Shown: positions 13,111 to 25,167 of the stretch, in pieces
Position numbering within the stretch: position 1 is the stretch's first letter
How the letters are laid out: each line of letters starts with the position of its first letter
Assembly (NCBI RefSeq): GCF_901709675.1
Contig: NC_051108.1
Span: forward strand, 3,444,631-3,508,630
Reading direction: 5' to 3'
Source: Syngnathus acus
Taxonomy: Eukaryota; Chordata; Actinopteri; Syngnathiformes; Syngnathidae
DNA: 64,000 bases
Notes under the pieces: generated by a model
Seen by the model: the letters and a program-made list of their open reading frames with translations, nothing else
Databases searched by the model: none
What the model was told of the DNA's origin: nothing
Translations under genes and position numbers: made by a program

Positions 13111-16100
13111 ATAGAGGATTTTTTTTTTTTCTTCAATAGGGTCCTTGCAAGTACACACACACACGCACAGTCACACTGCGTGCATCCATGCACACGATTG
13201 CAAACATGTTTGACAGTTGAAGCTTTTCTAACAGACATTCATAGTCACTCATGATTACGTGTAATGTGTGCAACACAAAAATATAATATATATATATATA
13301 TGACCTGGACATCTGCTGCCATTTGAGAAGCAAAGCCTTTATTGTGCATTTATAGAAATTTATAGAAATAAATCAGCAAGGTAGAGGAAGGGCTGCATGG
13401 TGCATTGGCTTTTATGAACTTTGCTTTTGTAGTAAATTCTATACTAAGTGAGCAGAGACTTAAGGGCGTTGATAGGTTAAGATTTCAAAACAATTTTTCA
13501 TTGCAAATAATGAAAAAAGTTCAAATAAATTGTCGCCATTATAAGCACATCATGACTGTACAAGAAAATTTCAAGCAATATAATTGAAATGTTTTGACTA
13601 CTGTTATTATTGATATGTAATAGGAACATGGGTGTTTGCGCCGTTGAGGGTGTGAGCATGGTCCACTAGAGTTTTCCCAAATTACATGTAACTTCAAACA
13701 TGGGAAACTCTTGATTCGAAGAGAGCCTACAAAGGAATGTCGGGCACACTGCAAATATTAATCTCTTTATGCAAGATTGTCACGATTTTTCTTTGCCTTT
13801 TATCTCCACGCCACGTCCTCTGTCTCAATGTACAAGTTGGGGGCTATTGAAGAAGCTAAAAGTGACACTATACTTTGGTTTAAGAGTGAATGCGCCTTCA
13901 AACGTTGACCTTGGTTACTCATCGCTAATGATGCTAGCTGGGCTAATGACAGCGTTCTCTTTCAGCGTAGGTGTGTGTGTGCGTGAGAGAGAACGAGACA
14001 GTGTCAGAAAAAAAACCAGTGTACATGCAAGGGAGCATGTGAAAGTATCATAATCAGAGCTACTAACGCTAATGAGCTAACTCTTTGAACAGACTGGCCC
14101 AGCGAGGGCCCCACTTCTGCTAGCTCATTAGCTGACCTGAGAAGTGCCTGATTAAAGTGCTTTTGATGAAAATTTCAAGGATTTTTTTCCCTCCCCCAAA
14201 AAGGGAAGACATTTTTTGTGAAGTGAGATAAATATTGCACTAGTCTTTTATTTTTTATTTTAGTACGGGGTTGAGGTTGATGGAGAAAGTGGGAGGTCGT
14301 TTACTAAGAAGTCTTCAAAGAGCTCGCTTTAGAGCGCTGAATGAGACTGATTTGCTATTTTTATTAGCGATGAAATGTACAAATATATTTAATGGGAGGA
14401 GAGAGCGGCGGAATGTTTCCTTTGGCTCTTCAAACACCTACGTGTCGTTTCTGTCTCTATTTCTCATCTTCACGCAAACTGATGAGCGCAACCTGCCTCA
14501 GTTGACAACATGAGAGGCATGGTGGGTAAATTAGTCTTCAGGAGAAACGAGTAGGACAGCTTACGTGGTGCTGAAACACTTCAAGGAAGCAAGACATGCA
14601 CACACATACATACACGGAGCCATCTTGTTTCACTGAAGAGAGAAAATGTCGCAAAGAAAAAGACTTGTTACATAACATTGTGACAGTAAAGGAGTCTTTG
14701 TTATATTGACCAAAGGAATCTGTTATAAATAATCCTGTTGTTCACTTTGCATTAAAAGTCGTGAGAGGAAATAATGCTGCTTTTTTTTTTTCTTTCTCAT
14801 CATATTTAACACTTGTTGAGTCAGTACAGTGATAATAAAAACAACAGAAACTTGTGGCCTTTAGTCGGGTTGCATTGATGCCCATCCATGACAAAAAAAT
14901 AAAATCAAGGATGCCCCATCTTCAAATAACAAATGTTTCATTGATTATTGATTATTTCTTCTTGAGGTTTTCAGATAGAATGTTATATTTGTTTTTTTAA
15001 GAGACTGGGTAGGAAACAAATGTGACTTTTGGTGAACTTTTCAAGACGTGAGCGTGCAATGAAATACAGCCAACGTGTGTGTATATGCGTATTTGTCTGG
15101 TTTGTGTGTGTGTTTGTCTTGTGTAAGACTTGTAGTAGTTTAGGCAGGCAGAGTCGGATCTCTCATAGTGAATTTGGACAGACTGGAGTCTCCAAGGCAG
15201 TTCAAAGACTGCAGGCCCACAGGCAACAAGCAACACATCCCAGTGTGTGTGTGTGTGGTGTGTTGTGTTGTGTTTGTGTGATTGAACATGGATGGTTAGT
15301 TTGTGTACTGTATATGCGTTTTTTTTATGGTCTTGCCACATACGTTGATTCCCTTAGTGATGCATAAACTGATTCTGTTCTTTAAAAAATGTCACACACA
15401 CCCAAGCACACACACACACACAAAATTAGTATGAGCACACCGTTTGCCTCAGACACCCTCAACAACCTGTCCTGGGGAGTGACCCTGTTGCAAGTTATGC
15501 ACACATGCCGCTAACAAAAAAAAAAGAGCAATGAAATTAATAATAAAAATATTTCCTGCTAATTGTGAGGCTGTAATTAATGAGCTAACCTTTGGAGAGC
15601 AGGAGTGGAAGATGGAAGGGGCGAAATTATTCATGTCATGTTTGCATATATGAATATGCAAAAGAGAAGCAGCCCCTCCGAGGAGGGACACAAAAATGCC
15701 CATGTATCTCTATCAAAAGCTTATTTCAGACATTGCAGCTAGTTTTCTTTTCTTTTTTTTCTGATCTGAGGTCAGAGGTGGGGGAGTATTATTGCACTAG
15801 CATTGTTTGCTAATTAAACATTATTTTATCTTAGCACAGAGATGTTTTGCTAGTGTTTAAATGACACATCCTGTTGTTTCCACCTCAACTTAAAATTCAA
15901 ATTACACATAACTGCCTTTGAATATAATCAATACCGACATCAGACTAAAAAACAATAAGAATGGGGAGTGCATGTGTATGTACGTGTCGGACATGATGGA
16001 TTGTGCATTTCACATCTCCTGGCCGCATTGATTGGTTTGGCTCGCTGAGGGAGAAAAGCAGCTAATTGAATAGATGAATAAAATAAGTCTGAATAATAAA

Positions 16101-19100
16101 TTAATGTTTTGTTCTGGTGCCTCTTTGCAAGGGAAATCAACTCCCTCTCAGGTGGGCTGTGTCTCATTAGCTTTCTAGAATTACCATACACAATACATAC
16201 CATCCAGAGTGATCAATGCTATTGATGAGAAGGCCAATGCTGAAGACAGAATACTTCGATTTTTACTGACGAGCAGCTGTGCAGATGAAACACGCAAACA
16301 CACATTTTTTTGTATCTTATCATTTATTCTAAGGCCGCTTCAACCTCAACTGACCTCAAATATTCAAACTGTGGGAAATGGGAGTGCTCGAGGAGTCCTT
16401 ATGTACATTCAAGGACAATATAGGGTTAATTTATTAATTGATAGATGAGAGGCATGGTGCACATTGGGCTAACTCACAATAAATCACGGAATTTACTGGA
16501 CACAAAGACAGAGCCATTCCCAGCAATTATCTGAAGTGTCAATCAATCCCACACTGGCTACATGAAAGTCAGCCATAAGAACCACTACATTATCACCTCA
16601 GAAACCCTGAAATGACACAAACCCAAAATACATGTTGTTTCATCAGAATTAAACATCAGTTTGTTGAGAGATACGACCATCTAACATTGCGCAATTGACA
16701 TTTCCGTAAAGGAAAAAAAGAGAAAGAAAATGCCTTGAGCTTGTGTATTATTAAATCTGAAATATTTTAGATGCCGGCAGAGGGAGGAGAGATGCAGAAA
16801 AACACACTAAGCCTGCTTGCCAGCCGGTTATTTGTGACTGTACATTTGAATTCTCTGATTCTACATTTGATGATGCACTGAAAAAACTTTTTTTCCACTG
16901 ATCTGCAAACTGGCAGTTCATCGTTCACTGCAAAATTGTCACATTGCGATGAAAGCTTTCATGCCTTCAGGCGTGCTAAACATCTGAATGTGTCCATATG
17001 GACTTCGATTTACTGTATTTCATTCGATATTTTCACTCTTTTATGCGATGCATGTGCCACATCTTAGGCTCCGCCCACCCACCGACAGCTGTTTAGCAAT
17101 TCGACATAACACGGCACACCTCACTGACCATGACTTTTTGCCTACTGTGCGCACACACACACACTCACACACACACACACATGCATGGTCGAGAAGCCAT
17201 TGTAATAGTCCCAAGTGGCGCTGATTAACTTTTCATACATGCCCTTGGGGTGAAACACTTAAGGGTAAACCAGTAGAATTAAAATTCTTCTAGCAGAATT
17301 AAAAGAGTTAAAAGGCAGACTTTTTGCTCAATATAAATTACCCTACTGTTATGCTATTTTTTTTGAGGGGGGTGGGGCATTTTGGGGCATCAATTGCTGG
17401 GCACATGGAGACTTATTAACACCAAGGAACAATAAACACAACCAGTGACGGGCCGAGCAATCAATATTTGATTCAATATTTATCTAATAACTCGATGTAT
17501 AATTTTAAACACCGTACCACAGAACTGTCAGATAATAAAGGTCCTGATTTCATCATGTTGACTGAATTAGTCTAATTGAAGTCTTTTTTTGTCAACAAGG
17601 AACAAAAGTTGCGTGTAATTTCCCAATGACAGCCAAACGATACAGAAAGCGAAGAACAAGAGAAACATTTTACCTGTAGAGCTCATCAGCGGGTATCTGA
17701 CAGTGGCGTGTTGAAGGTTGACAAGGTCGGGTTTTGGGGGTCCATGCAGCTGTCAGTTGTGGGAAACCTCCCCGTGCCCGTCGCGTGTTTTCGGAATCCA
17801 GTCAGACGTGCGAGACTGACGGCTGCAGACACACAAGTGCAACCTCACATCAGTCAAATCTTGCTTGATGGTGATGATAAAAACAGGCCAGTATCTGTCA
17901 CTCTGATTATTATTATTTTTTTCAATTCAAGCTGTCCAAACTGAGCCTTCCATGTTTTATGTCACATGCCACCCAGTTTACTGTGATTGGATTAAATTGC
18001 AGTTTAAATAGCAGAAAATCAGAGAAGTGTCAAATAGTGTCAGCATTTTTTCATCTGAGACCCTTAGGGCTTTATTTTTGTTGACAAGCACATTTTAAAA
18101 CTGGCACATCTTCATTTTGGCGCTGGGGAATGTTTTGGGGAATTTGGTCGACCACGCAACGCCATGCTGGATACAAATGTCATGCTCAGTTCATTTTACC
18201 AGAATAAAAGCTAAAACCTAGACACTTAAAAGTTCTTTTTAAAACTCATCTAATTGTTTGGCTGCAGACCTGTCCTCCCTCTTCGCTTATTTATGCCTCA
18301 GTCACCAATGGCAACCATCTAACTGGCCAATCAGAGCCAAGCAAGGGAGAGCGGAAACCTGCGAAAAGAGCGAGAGGACACAATGCGGCCTGGCAGCTTT
18401 AAGCAGCTGACGCAAAACCGGGGTGACACACACTTACAAACCAACGCGGGGATGGAAAAGCAGACGCACACACACAACCGCATGGGCACTCTGGCGAAAT
18501 GCGCAAAAACACACCGGGATAGTAACACACGTACGGTGACATAGACACATAGTGACAGGGCCTCTACTCTGGCTGGGAGTGGCAGATCTGAAGCCCCTCA
18601 GGCTAGAATGCAGTTACTGGGGGTTTAAAAAAAAAAAAATGCAGACTATCCCCCCCCACAGCGACCACCCTCGCCCATCACGACTCCTTTGACTCCCTCA
18701 AACCAGCTCTCCTTGCAAACCCCGCCCCTGTCAATGTTAAATGTGTGTGCATGGCTTCTGTCAGGAAGATGCTAAATGGCTAAAGCTTTCTGCCTCTGAG
18801 GCTGCATGTGTCTCGTGTCAACTGTAGTTTTGTAGCATGTGTGTGCGTGTGCATTGAGGGAGCTGGTCGAGGCCCTGAGGCGAACGTCCCCATTGCTCGC
18901 TTCAGGGAAGTCAATAATCATTAGTTTTCCAGGTGAGAGGTGCTCAGAGCGTAAAGCATTGAGCTTTTTCTACCCCTCGTGTCCGATTGCCCATGGCCTT
19001 TCGATTATGCATGCTTTTATGGCGTGTATTTAATCATACAAGTGGCCTCTCATCTCACAAATGCTCCTCAGAACATTACATTTCCTATCAAACCTTCATA

Positions 19101-19513
19101 TTAGCATGATGGAGGAATACAATTAAATGAAATTGTCATTAAGCTTCATTTTCTATCTGAATCGATTGGGTGTAATATGGATTCATAGTTTCGTCGATAG
19201 CTATCAGCCTGTTATCAATCGTCTGCTTATTCTGCACAGCGCGAGAGCATCTTTGTGGTATTTAACAGTAGGTTAGCGGCCCGCGCATGCCTCTATTACT
19301 TACAATACTTCCTCGTGGCAGCCTCAAGGCTCCCCGGCTCTGCACCCCGAGGCTACTGTTACGTCCAAACCTCAGTAAACTAGCCGCTGGAAAACTACCG
19401 ATTTGCAACAAAGAGGGCTTATTTGATAAAAGATTCCGCGGGCTACTGATTGTTTACCCATTTGTGAAGAGTCACATGATACTGAAAGACTGCAAGGTAA
19501 AGGTGGGGAAGTA
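13111..19513. other. Intergenic, no gene recognised; several enhancer-like patches
   Basis: Unique AT-rich sequence. Patches with repeated TAAT words and low CpG loss occur at 13920-14150 and 15520-15640 (the word aatgagctaac recurs in both). CA/TG arrays are short. Nothing coding was recognised on either strand. Confidence 0.55.
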
Positions 19514-20035
19514 CAGGATTGTCTGAGAAAATTAGAATATTGTGATCAAGTTTTTTATTTTCTGTAATGCAATTAAAAAAAACAAAAATGTCAGACATTC
19601 TGGATTCATTACAAATCAGCTGAAATATTGCAAGCCATTTATTAATTTCATTTTGGTTATTTTAATTGCATTAAAGAAAATAAAGAACTTTATCACAATA
19701 TTCTAATTGTATAGGACTGAGAAAATGAGAATATTGTGATGAAGTTTTTTTATTTTCTGTAATGCAATTAAAAAAAACCAAAAATGTCATACATTCTGGA
19801 TTCATTACAAATCAACTGAAATATTGCAAGCCATTTATTAATTTAATATTGGGTTTTTTAATTGCATTACAGAAAATAAAGAACTTTATCACAATATTCT
19901 AGTCAAGTCAAGTCAAGTTTATTTGTATAGCCCTAAATCACAAGCAGTCTCAAAGGGCTTCACATAGACATAAATTGACAATTATTCTCAAAGCATCCCC
20001 TGATCTTAAGCTCCTAATTTTCTGAGACAGTCCTG
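19514..20035. mobile_element. Doubled inverted-repeat DNA element carrying a nested retroposon tail
   Basis: The outer ends are CAGGATTGTCTGAGAAAATT and its near inverse AATTTTCTGAGACAGTCCTG, each flanked by TA. Inside are two diverged copies of a roughly 180-bp unit (19530-19708 and 19726-19900). Each begins GAATATTGTGAT and ends ATCACAATATTCT. The second unit is interrupted by the insertion at 19901-20015. This terminal motif is common in fish non-autonomous DNA transposons; the superfamily is not assigned. Confidence 0.75.
19901..20015 (+). mobile_element. Nested retroposon-like fragment
   Basis: It starts with three AGTCA-type repeats, followed by tttatttgtatagccctaaa and tctcaaagggcttcacat, a well-known teleost retroposon tail. 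It sits inside the second unit of the surrounding DNA element, whose sequence resumes at 20016. It is therefore younger than that element. No clear target duplication is visible. Confidence 0.65.
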
Positions 20036-22265
20036 TATATGAAATGATGAGCAAATGGTTGTCTGACTCCCATTCAAATGAACACTTTTTAAAAAAAAAT
20101 TTTGCAGTATATTGTTTGTATGACAATGATGATTATTTTATTTTAAGCTTGGTCTCAGTTATTGCACTAGATCAAATCTTTTGTTAGGACTCAGCTTGTA
20201 ATATTTTGCTCAAGAAGCTGACTAAGTTTACGTTCATACATTTTTATTTAATTTACATGCACTTCTTTTGAGTCCATGATTCTACATTTACTCAGCGGGT
20301 GAGTTCATTTGACCACAGGCGAAAAGACCGATGTGTTTTCCTTAGCGACGGCGAAATGCAAATTTGAAAATCTGTAAGGAAACACCATGCGCTGTCAACC
20401 TTCGTTATCCTCAGTTGAAATCAGCTCTGTTGTTTATTTGCTTGAACTGAAAGGTTTATTTCACAAGCACAGACAGCATATCATAAAAATGTAGTGACTA
20501 TTTCACGAGGGGGGGGGGTTCTGTTTGGATAATTACCGAGTGTATGACTTGCGGGTGGGCCCCGGTGTGAGTGTGCAAGTGTCCATGAGAGTATGAGTCT
20601 GATAAGTCCAGGTTTTAATGTGCTACGGTCGACATAGCCTCAGGTCATGCAACAGGCCTATTGTGGGAGGCAGAAGAGAGGGAGCGAGAAAGAACAAGAG
20701 AGGATGAAGTGAAACCGGTGTGTGTGGTAAAAGTGTGTGTCTGCGTGTATGTTAATGTGTCTAATTAAAAGCGTAGGGGATCATGCTCCGGCACTGAGCT
20801 CTAGCAGCCGCTTGACGCAGATATGACCTCGGGCCATGGTCTGTCTCTCTTTCACACACACACACATGCACACACAGGGAACCACAATGCTAACACACAA
20901 AAGTGTATGTAATGCAAACCGCAACAAGCACATTGATTGGACCACACAGCTAATAAAAAAAAAATAAAAAAAACCCTGATGCATGTGAGTCTTTTGTGTC
21001 CATCCCAAACATTTCCCCGTTTCCCAAGGTGTTAGCGCTGAGTGCAAAGTGAGAAATATTAACCGGGCAGAGTTGTTGGAAGCGATGAAATATTGAGTTG
21101 AGATGTTGAGTTGTCATGTCCAGAAAGATGTGAGCATACTTCAATGTGATATTCGGTTCAGTAACCAGGAAAATTGCTGCTGGTGTGAGTACAGATTAGA
21201 AATGCTTTGAATTTTCATTTTTTTTCAATAGAAGCCATCATTATGATGATTATTTGCTTTAACTTGCAAGTGCAAACTTGAGAAAAGAGCAATGTGGTAT
21301 GACTCTTCTCTTAACTCTTCTCACTTCACAACAAGCAGCAGTTTGGCATATAGTGAGCAATTCTTCTTCTTAAAAAAAAAAAAAGACTTCTAATTTTTTA
21401 CTGATACACTCCCAGTTGAAGTCCACTGTCAAACTACTGTAAAACAAAATGACTTACGCCACATGCGCCACAATTTAGACCTGCGTTCAGCCAGTCTAAA
21501 ATTGACTGTACATTCAGTCACCAGATTATTTGGTGTGCACTTGATCGACCATTATATCATGGTTATTTCAGCTCGGTTGGGAGTGTGTGGATCGGCCGTT
21601 TCGGGGACGGCCAGCGTGAGCTGGGAGGGGAAGGAGGGAGTAATACGGGTGTCAGGGCGCTTGCAGTCTGTCGCCCAAGGCTGTGACATTACCACACTTC
21701 TGCTCTGCTTCAAAAGAACCATATCTGACGACTGAAGTGATGGCTCAGTGTGTGTGTGTGTAGAAGCAGCATATACTATGTGTGTGTGTGTGTCTAAATG
21801 ACTCTTGCTGTGATGTAAAATTGGTATAATGTGCTGTGACACACCGCTATTTTCCGAAAGGCTTGTGTGTGTGTGACAGCGGGGAGTGACACCTCACCCG
21901 CACGAATAGATTGATTGACAGATAAACAGGTTGCGTGCGAGCGTAATCGAGTTTTCAGCCCAAGTCAGCAGAGCTGTTTTTAGCGTCGCTTGACAGTCTG
22001 AGCGTTATTGAATGCTCCAAATCAGTTTGCATCAGATCTAATTGAAATCCTATAGACAACTTAGAGGTGATGCTCCCTGGCTGGAGGTGTTATCAGCTTC
22101 ATAAAAGATCTTCACAAAATTATTGAGGACATTGTCTGTGGGCCACTAAGATGATGTGCATGGTGGCAGTTCTGTATTTATCCATGACTTGACTAGAACG
22201 TGTCTATCACAGCATACCAACTTGTTGCACAGGGAAATGTCCAATTAGGATTTTGTTAGTGAGAA

Positions 22266-22350
<85 letters not shown>

Positions 22351-22841
22351 ATTCATGGAAAGGCTGGTAATTTCACGCATGGCCTGGTGGTTGCCTTTCA
22401 GCTTTAGCCTGGAGTGTAGCAGGAACTCCTTAACTGTTCAATGACTTTAGCTTGAGGCAAGGTCCACTTACACACACACACACACACACACATGCATTGG
22501 CCTACTCACAACACACACACAATTACATCCATCGACTAGTGTTACTCCAGCTACCCACCTACTTGTGTTGCAGAAAGATTGACTGAAAGTAGTTGTTTGA
22601 CGCCGGAAGGGATCTCTTCTTTGTCTTTTTGATAAAGCTGCGACGTCCATCTTCTTTGTACTGATCTGATGCCAAGTGAGTTTGTTGATGGATTTGACGA
22701 TTATGCCGCCCAGGGCACTCAGCAAAAACCACAGATGATGATACTGTAAAGAGAGAAGGCGAGAGAACTGATGATTTGACTAATAAAGTTAAAATTAGGA
22801 ATTAATCCAATCATTGAGAAAAAATAAATAAATGCAGTATA
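20036..22841. other. Intergenic, no gene recognised
   Basis: AT-rich unique sequence with a G run (20510-20518), several short CA/TG arrays and one long TG array (22269-22347). No coding or RNA gene was recognised. Confidence 0.6.
22269..22347. repeat. (TG)n microsatellite
   Basis: Seventy-nine bases of uninterrupted TG dinucleotides. A shorter CA array in the opposite phase lies 120 bp downstream (22470-22492). Confidence 0.97.
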
Positions 22842-23097
22842 CCGTATTCCATTTTATCTTTTTTATTTCAACTTCAGATGCAACAAATGACTTTATAATC
22901 ACAAAATAATGATCCATAGTCTTTTTGATTCATAGTCTTCAGCGGGCCACTTATGATTGATTTCATGACACAATGCTTCGGGCCAATTTAAATTTAGGAA
23001 TTTGGTCCATATATAAGGCGCACCGGACTATAAGGCGCACTGTCGGCTTTTGAGAAAATCTTTTTTAGATGCGCCTTATAGTCTGGAAAATACGGTA
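22840..23097. mobile_element. TA-flanked inverted-repeat element (CCGTATTTTCCG family), copy 1
   Basis: The body is 22842-23095, with TA on both sides. The right end reads gtctggaaaatacgg; the left end is partly lost (ccgtattcc). The interior shares catagtctttttgattcat-type sequence and the phrase ggcgcaccggactataaggc with the copies at 30491 and 31732. A TA target duplication fits Tc1/mariner-like mobilisation. No transposase is present. Confidence 0.8.
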
Positions 23098-23843
23098 TAT
23101 AAAAACAGCACTTTATTGAGTTCTGTTAAATGAACAATACGTAGAATGAAGTTAATTCCAGAGCCTAAACTACTTCCTGTACTTGACAAGCTGCTCCACA
23201 CTGGATAAGCTCGTGAGTCTGTCAAGGAGCCCAACGCTACTCATCAAGCGAAAGACGAAACCGCTTGATCTCCCGGGATTACAATATAGGTGTGCATGTG
23301 TGTGTGTGCAAGTTCAAGCCGTGCCTGTCTTAAGATGCTCCGTATATTAGAGTGGAATGTAAAGAGTCTGGAGAGTTCCACACCTTACTAACACACACCT
23401 GCCTAATGAGAGAGAGAGAGCGGAAAGAGATGGAAAACACAGACAGCCTCCCCTCACGCCCCAACGCTGACGTATTGACATGCATGCCATGGCTATACTG
23501 TACGTGTGCTGGAGTTTGTGTAGTGGCAGGCTTGCTGGGTTAGAGGATAATTGCCAAACCGTTGGGACCTGAGCTCTGCCCGGCCTGTCAAAGCAGGCGT
23601 GACAAAACCTCCAATCAAGCCCGCAGCCAGCAGAGAGAGGAGAGAGAACAAGAGAGTGAGGAAAAGATGGCAGAAGAGTCAAAACTATTTTTTTGAAATC
23701 ACTCTGGGATCATTATAGTCCTTTCAAAAGTAGATTTGACTGTTTGTTGTGTTATTGTATTGTTGTTTATGTATCCATCAATGTTAATATTGATAGATGA
23801 ACACATTCCCAAATGACTGTGGTAGTGACTCAGTAGGCTGATA
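23098..23843. other. Intergenic, no gene recognised
   Basis: Unique sequence between two mobile elements. Purine tracts occur at 23408-23432 and 23630-23670. Nothing coding was recognised. Confidence 0.6.
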
Positions 23844-24178
23844 GTTTAGCGCACAGGTGTCAAACCCAAGGCCCGGGGGCCAGATACGGCCCGCCACATC
23901 ATTTGATGTGGCCCGCGAAGACAAATTGTGCATCAAATTTGTGTGTCATGACTAGAATTGCAAATTTTCCTCACTTTTAACATCTTTTCTTAAAAATATT
24001 TGACCAGTTTTTACTTGTCTGATTTGAAAACGAGTTATTTGTCAGTTCGTAGCTTATACTGTATATAATATGAGGTGCTCATACATTTATTTGGGTTGAC
24101 AGTCATAATGGCCCTCGCAAAGAAGCTATGACTACAATGCGGCCCGCGAAAAAAATGACTGACACCCCTGGTTTAGCG
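23844..24178 (+). mobile_element. Intact non-autonomous hAT-type element with perfect 8-bp target duplication
   Basis: The body of 319 bp (23852-24170) is bounded by CACAGGTGTC and GACACCCCTG, imperfect terminal inverted repeats. It is flanked by identical GTTTAGCG copies at 23844-23851 and 24171-24178. An 8-bp duplication with CAGRGGTGTC ends is diagnostic of hAT transposons. The perfect duplication suggests a fairly recent insertion. No transposase frame is present, so mobilisation would need an element elsewhere. Confidence 0.9.
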
Positions 24179-24921
24179 CTAGCCACAGCCTCTCACTCTC
24201 ATGCATACGCAATCATGCACGAATATACACACTCGTATTGTGCCGTGTGTTGAAGTGTGTGTACAGTGTACACTCACAACCTCACCCATTCTCGAGGGAT
24301 GGTTTCCCTGACGCTGGATTTTTTTTTTTACCAAACGCTGCAAAGAAGACCGACTCCTTAAAACGATTCGAATCATCAGTCATTTTTAGTTTCGTGACCA
24401 CAAAATGTTGAGGGGTTCACGACTGCAACGAACAAGTCAGATCTTCTTCTGGGATTGCAACTTGATGACAGTGTCATCAGCAGTGATTTTACTTCTCGAA
24501 CCCAACCAACACACACGCATTGAGCACGTACACCCGGGACAGTGTTCACAAGGTGTCTGTGCTGTGGGGTTACCGGGGTGAATACAGAGTGGAGCCGCAC
24601 TGGGAATAAGCTGTCAGATGAAACGCTGAGGAACTACTGAGAGAAAGAGTACGCGAGAAAGTCTGTGAGAGTCTGTGCACATGCGTGTACTGTGGCCCAT
24701 GTGCATGATTGGGTGTAGAGTGTCCATTTTTTTTCTTTGTACTGTGTTTGAATGTGTCGGTGCCATTTTTAATGTCACTTCCAGGAGAACGATGCACAAA
24801 ATGGTTTTTTTTTTGTTCTGTCCTACATTTCTATTTTCATTTTCAGTATTCTATTGTTGTCCCTATGCAAGACATCATGCACATTGATGTTCATGTATTT
24901 ATTTATTTACATTGTAATAAT

Positions 24922-25167
24922 TACTGTATTTTCCGCACTATAAGACGCACCTAGAAACCTCCAATTTTCTCAAAAGCCGACAGTGCGCCTTATAATCAGG
25001 TGCGCCTTATATATGGACCAATATTGAGCCACTACAGCAGGCGTGTCCAAAGTCCGGCCCGCGGGCCAAATGTATACATCTTATATATGGACAAAGTTTT
25101 AAAATGGGCCATTCATTGAAGGTGCGCCTTATAATCCGCTGCGCCTTATAGTGCGGAAAATACGGTA
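24922..25167. mobile_element. TA-flanked inverted-repeat element (CCGTATTTTCCG family), divergent copy
   Basis: The body is 24924-25165, with TA on both sides. It starts CTGTATTTTCCGCACTATAA and ends with the inverse, TTATAGTGCGGAAAATACGG. The interior differs from the other three copies, and a short piece at 25038-25075 (gcaggcgtgtccaaagtccg and following) resembles the end of a different hAT-type element. This is a separate subfamily or a copy with a nested fragment. Confidence 0.75.
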
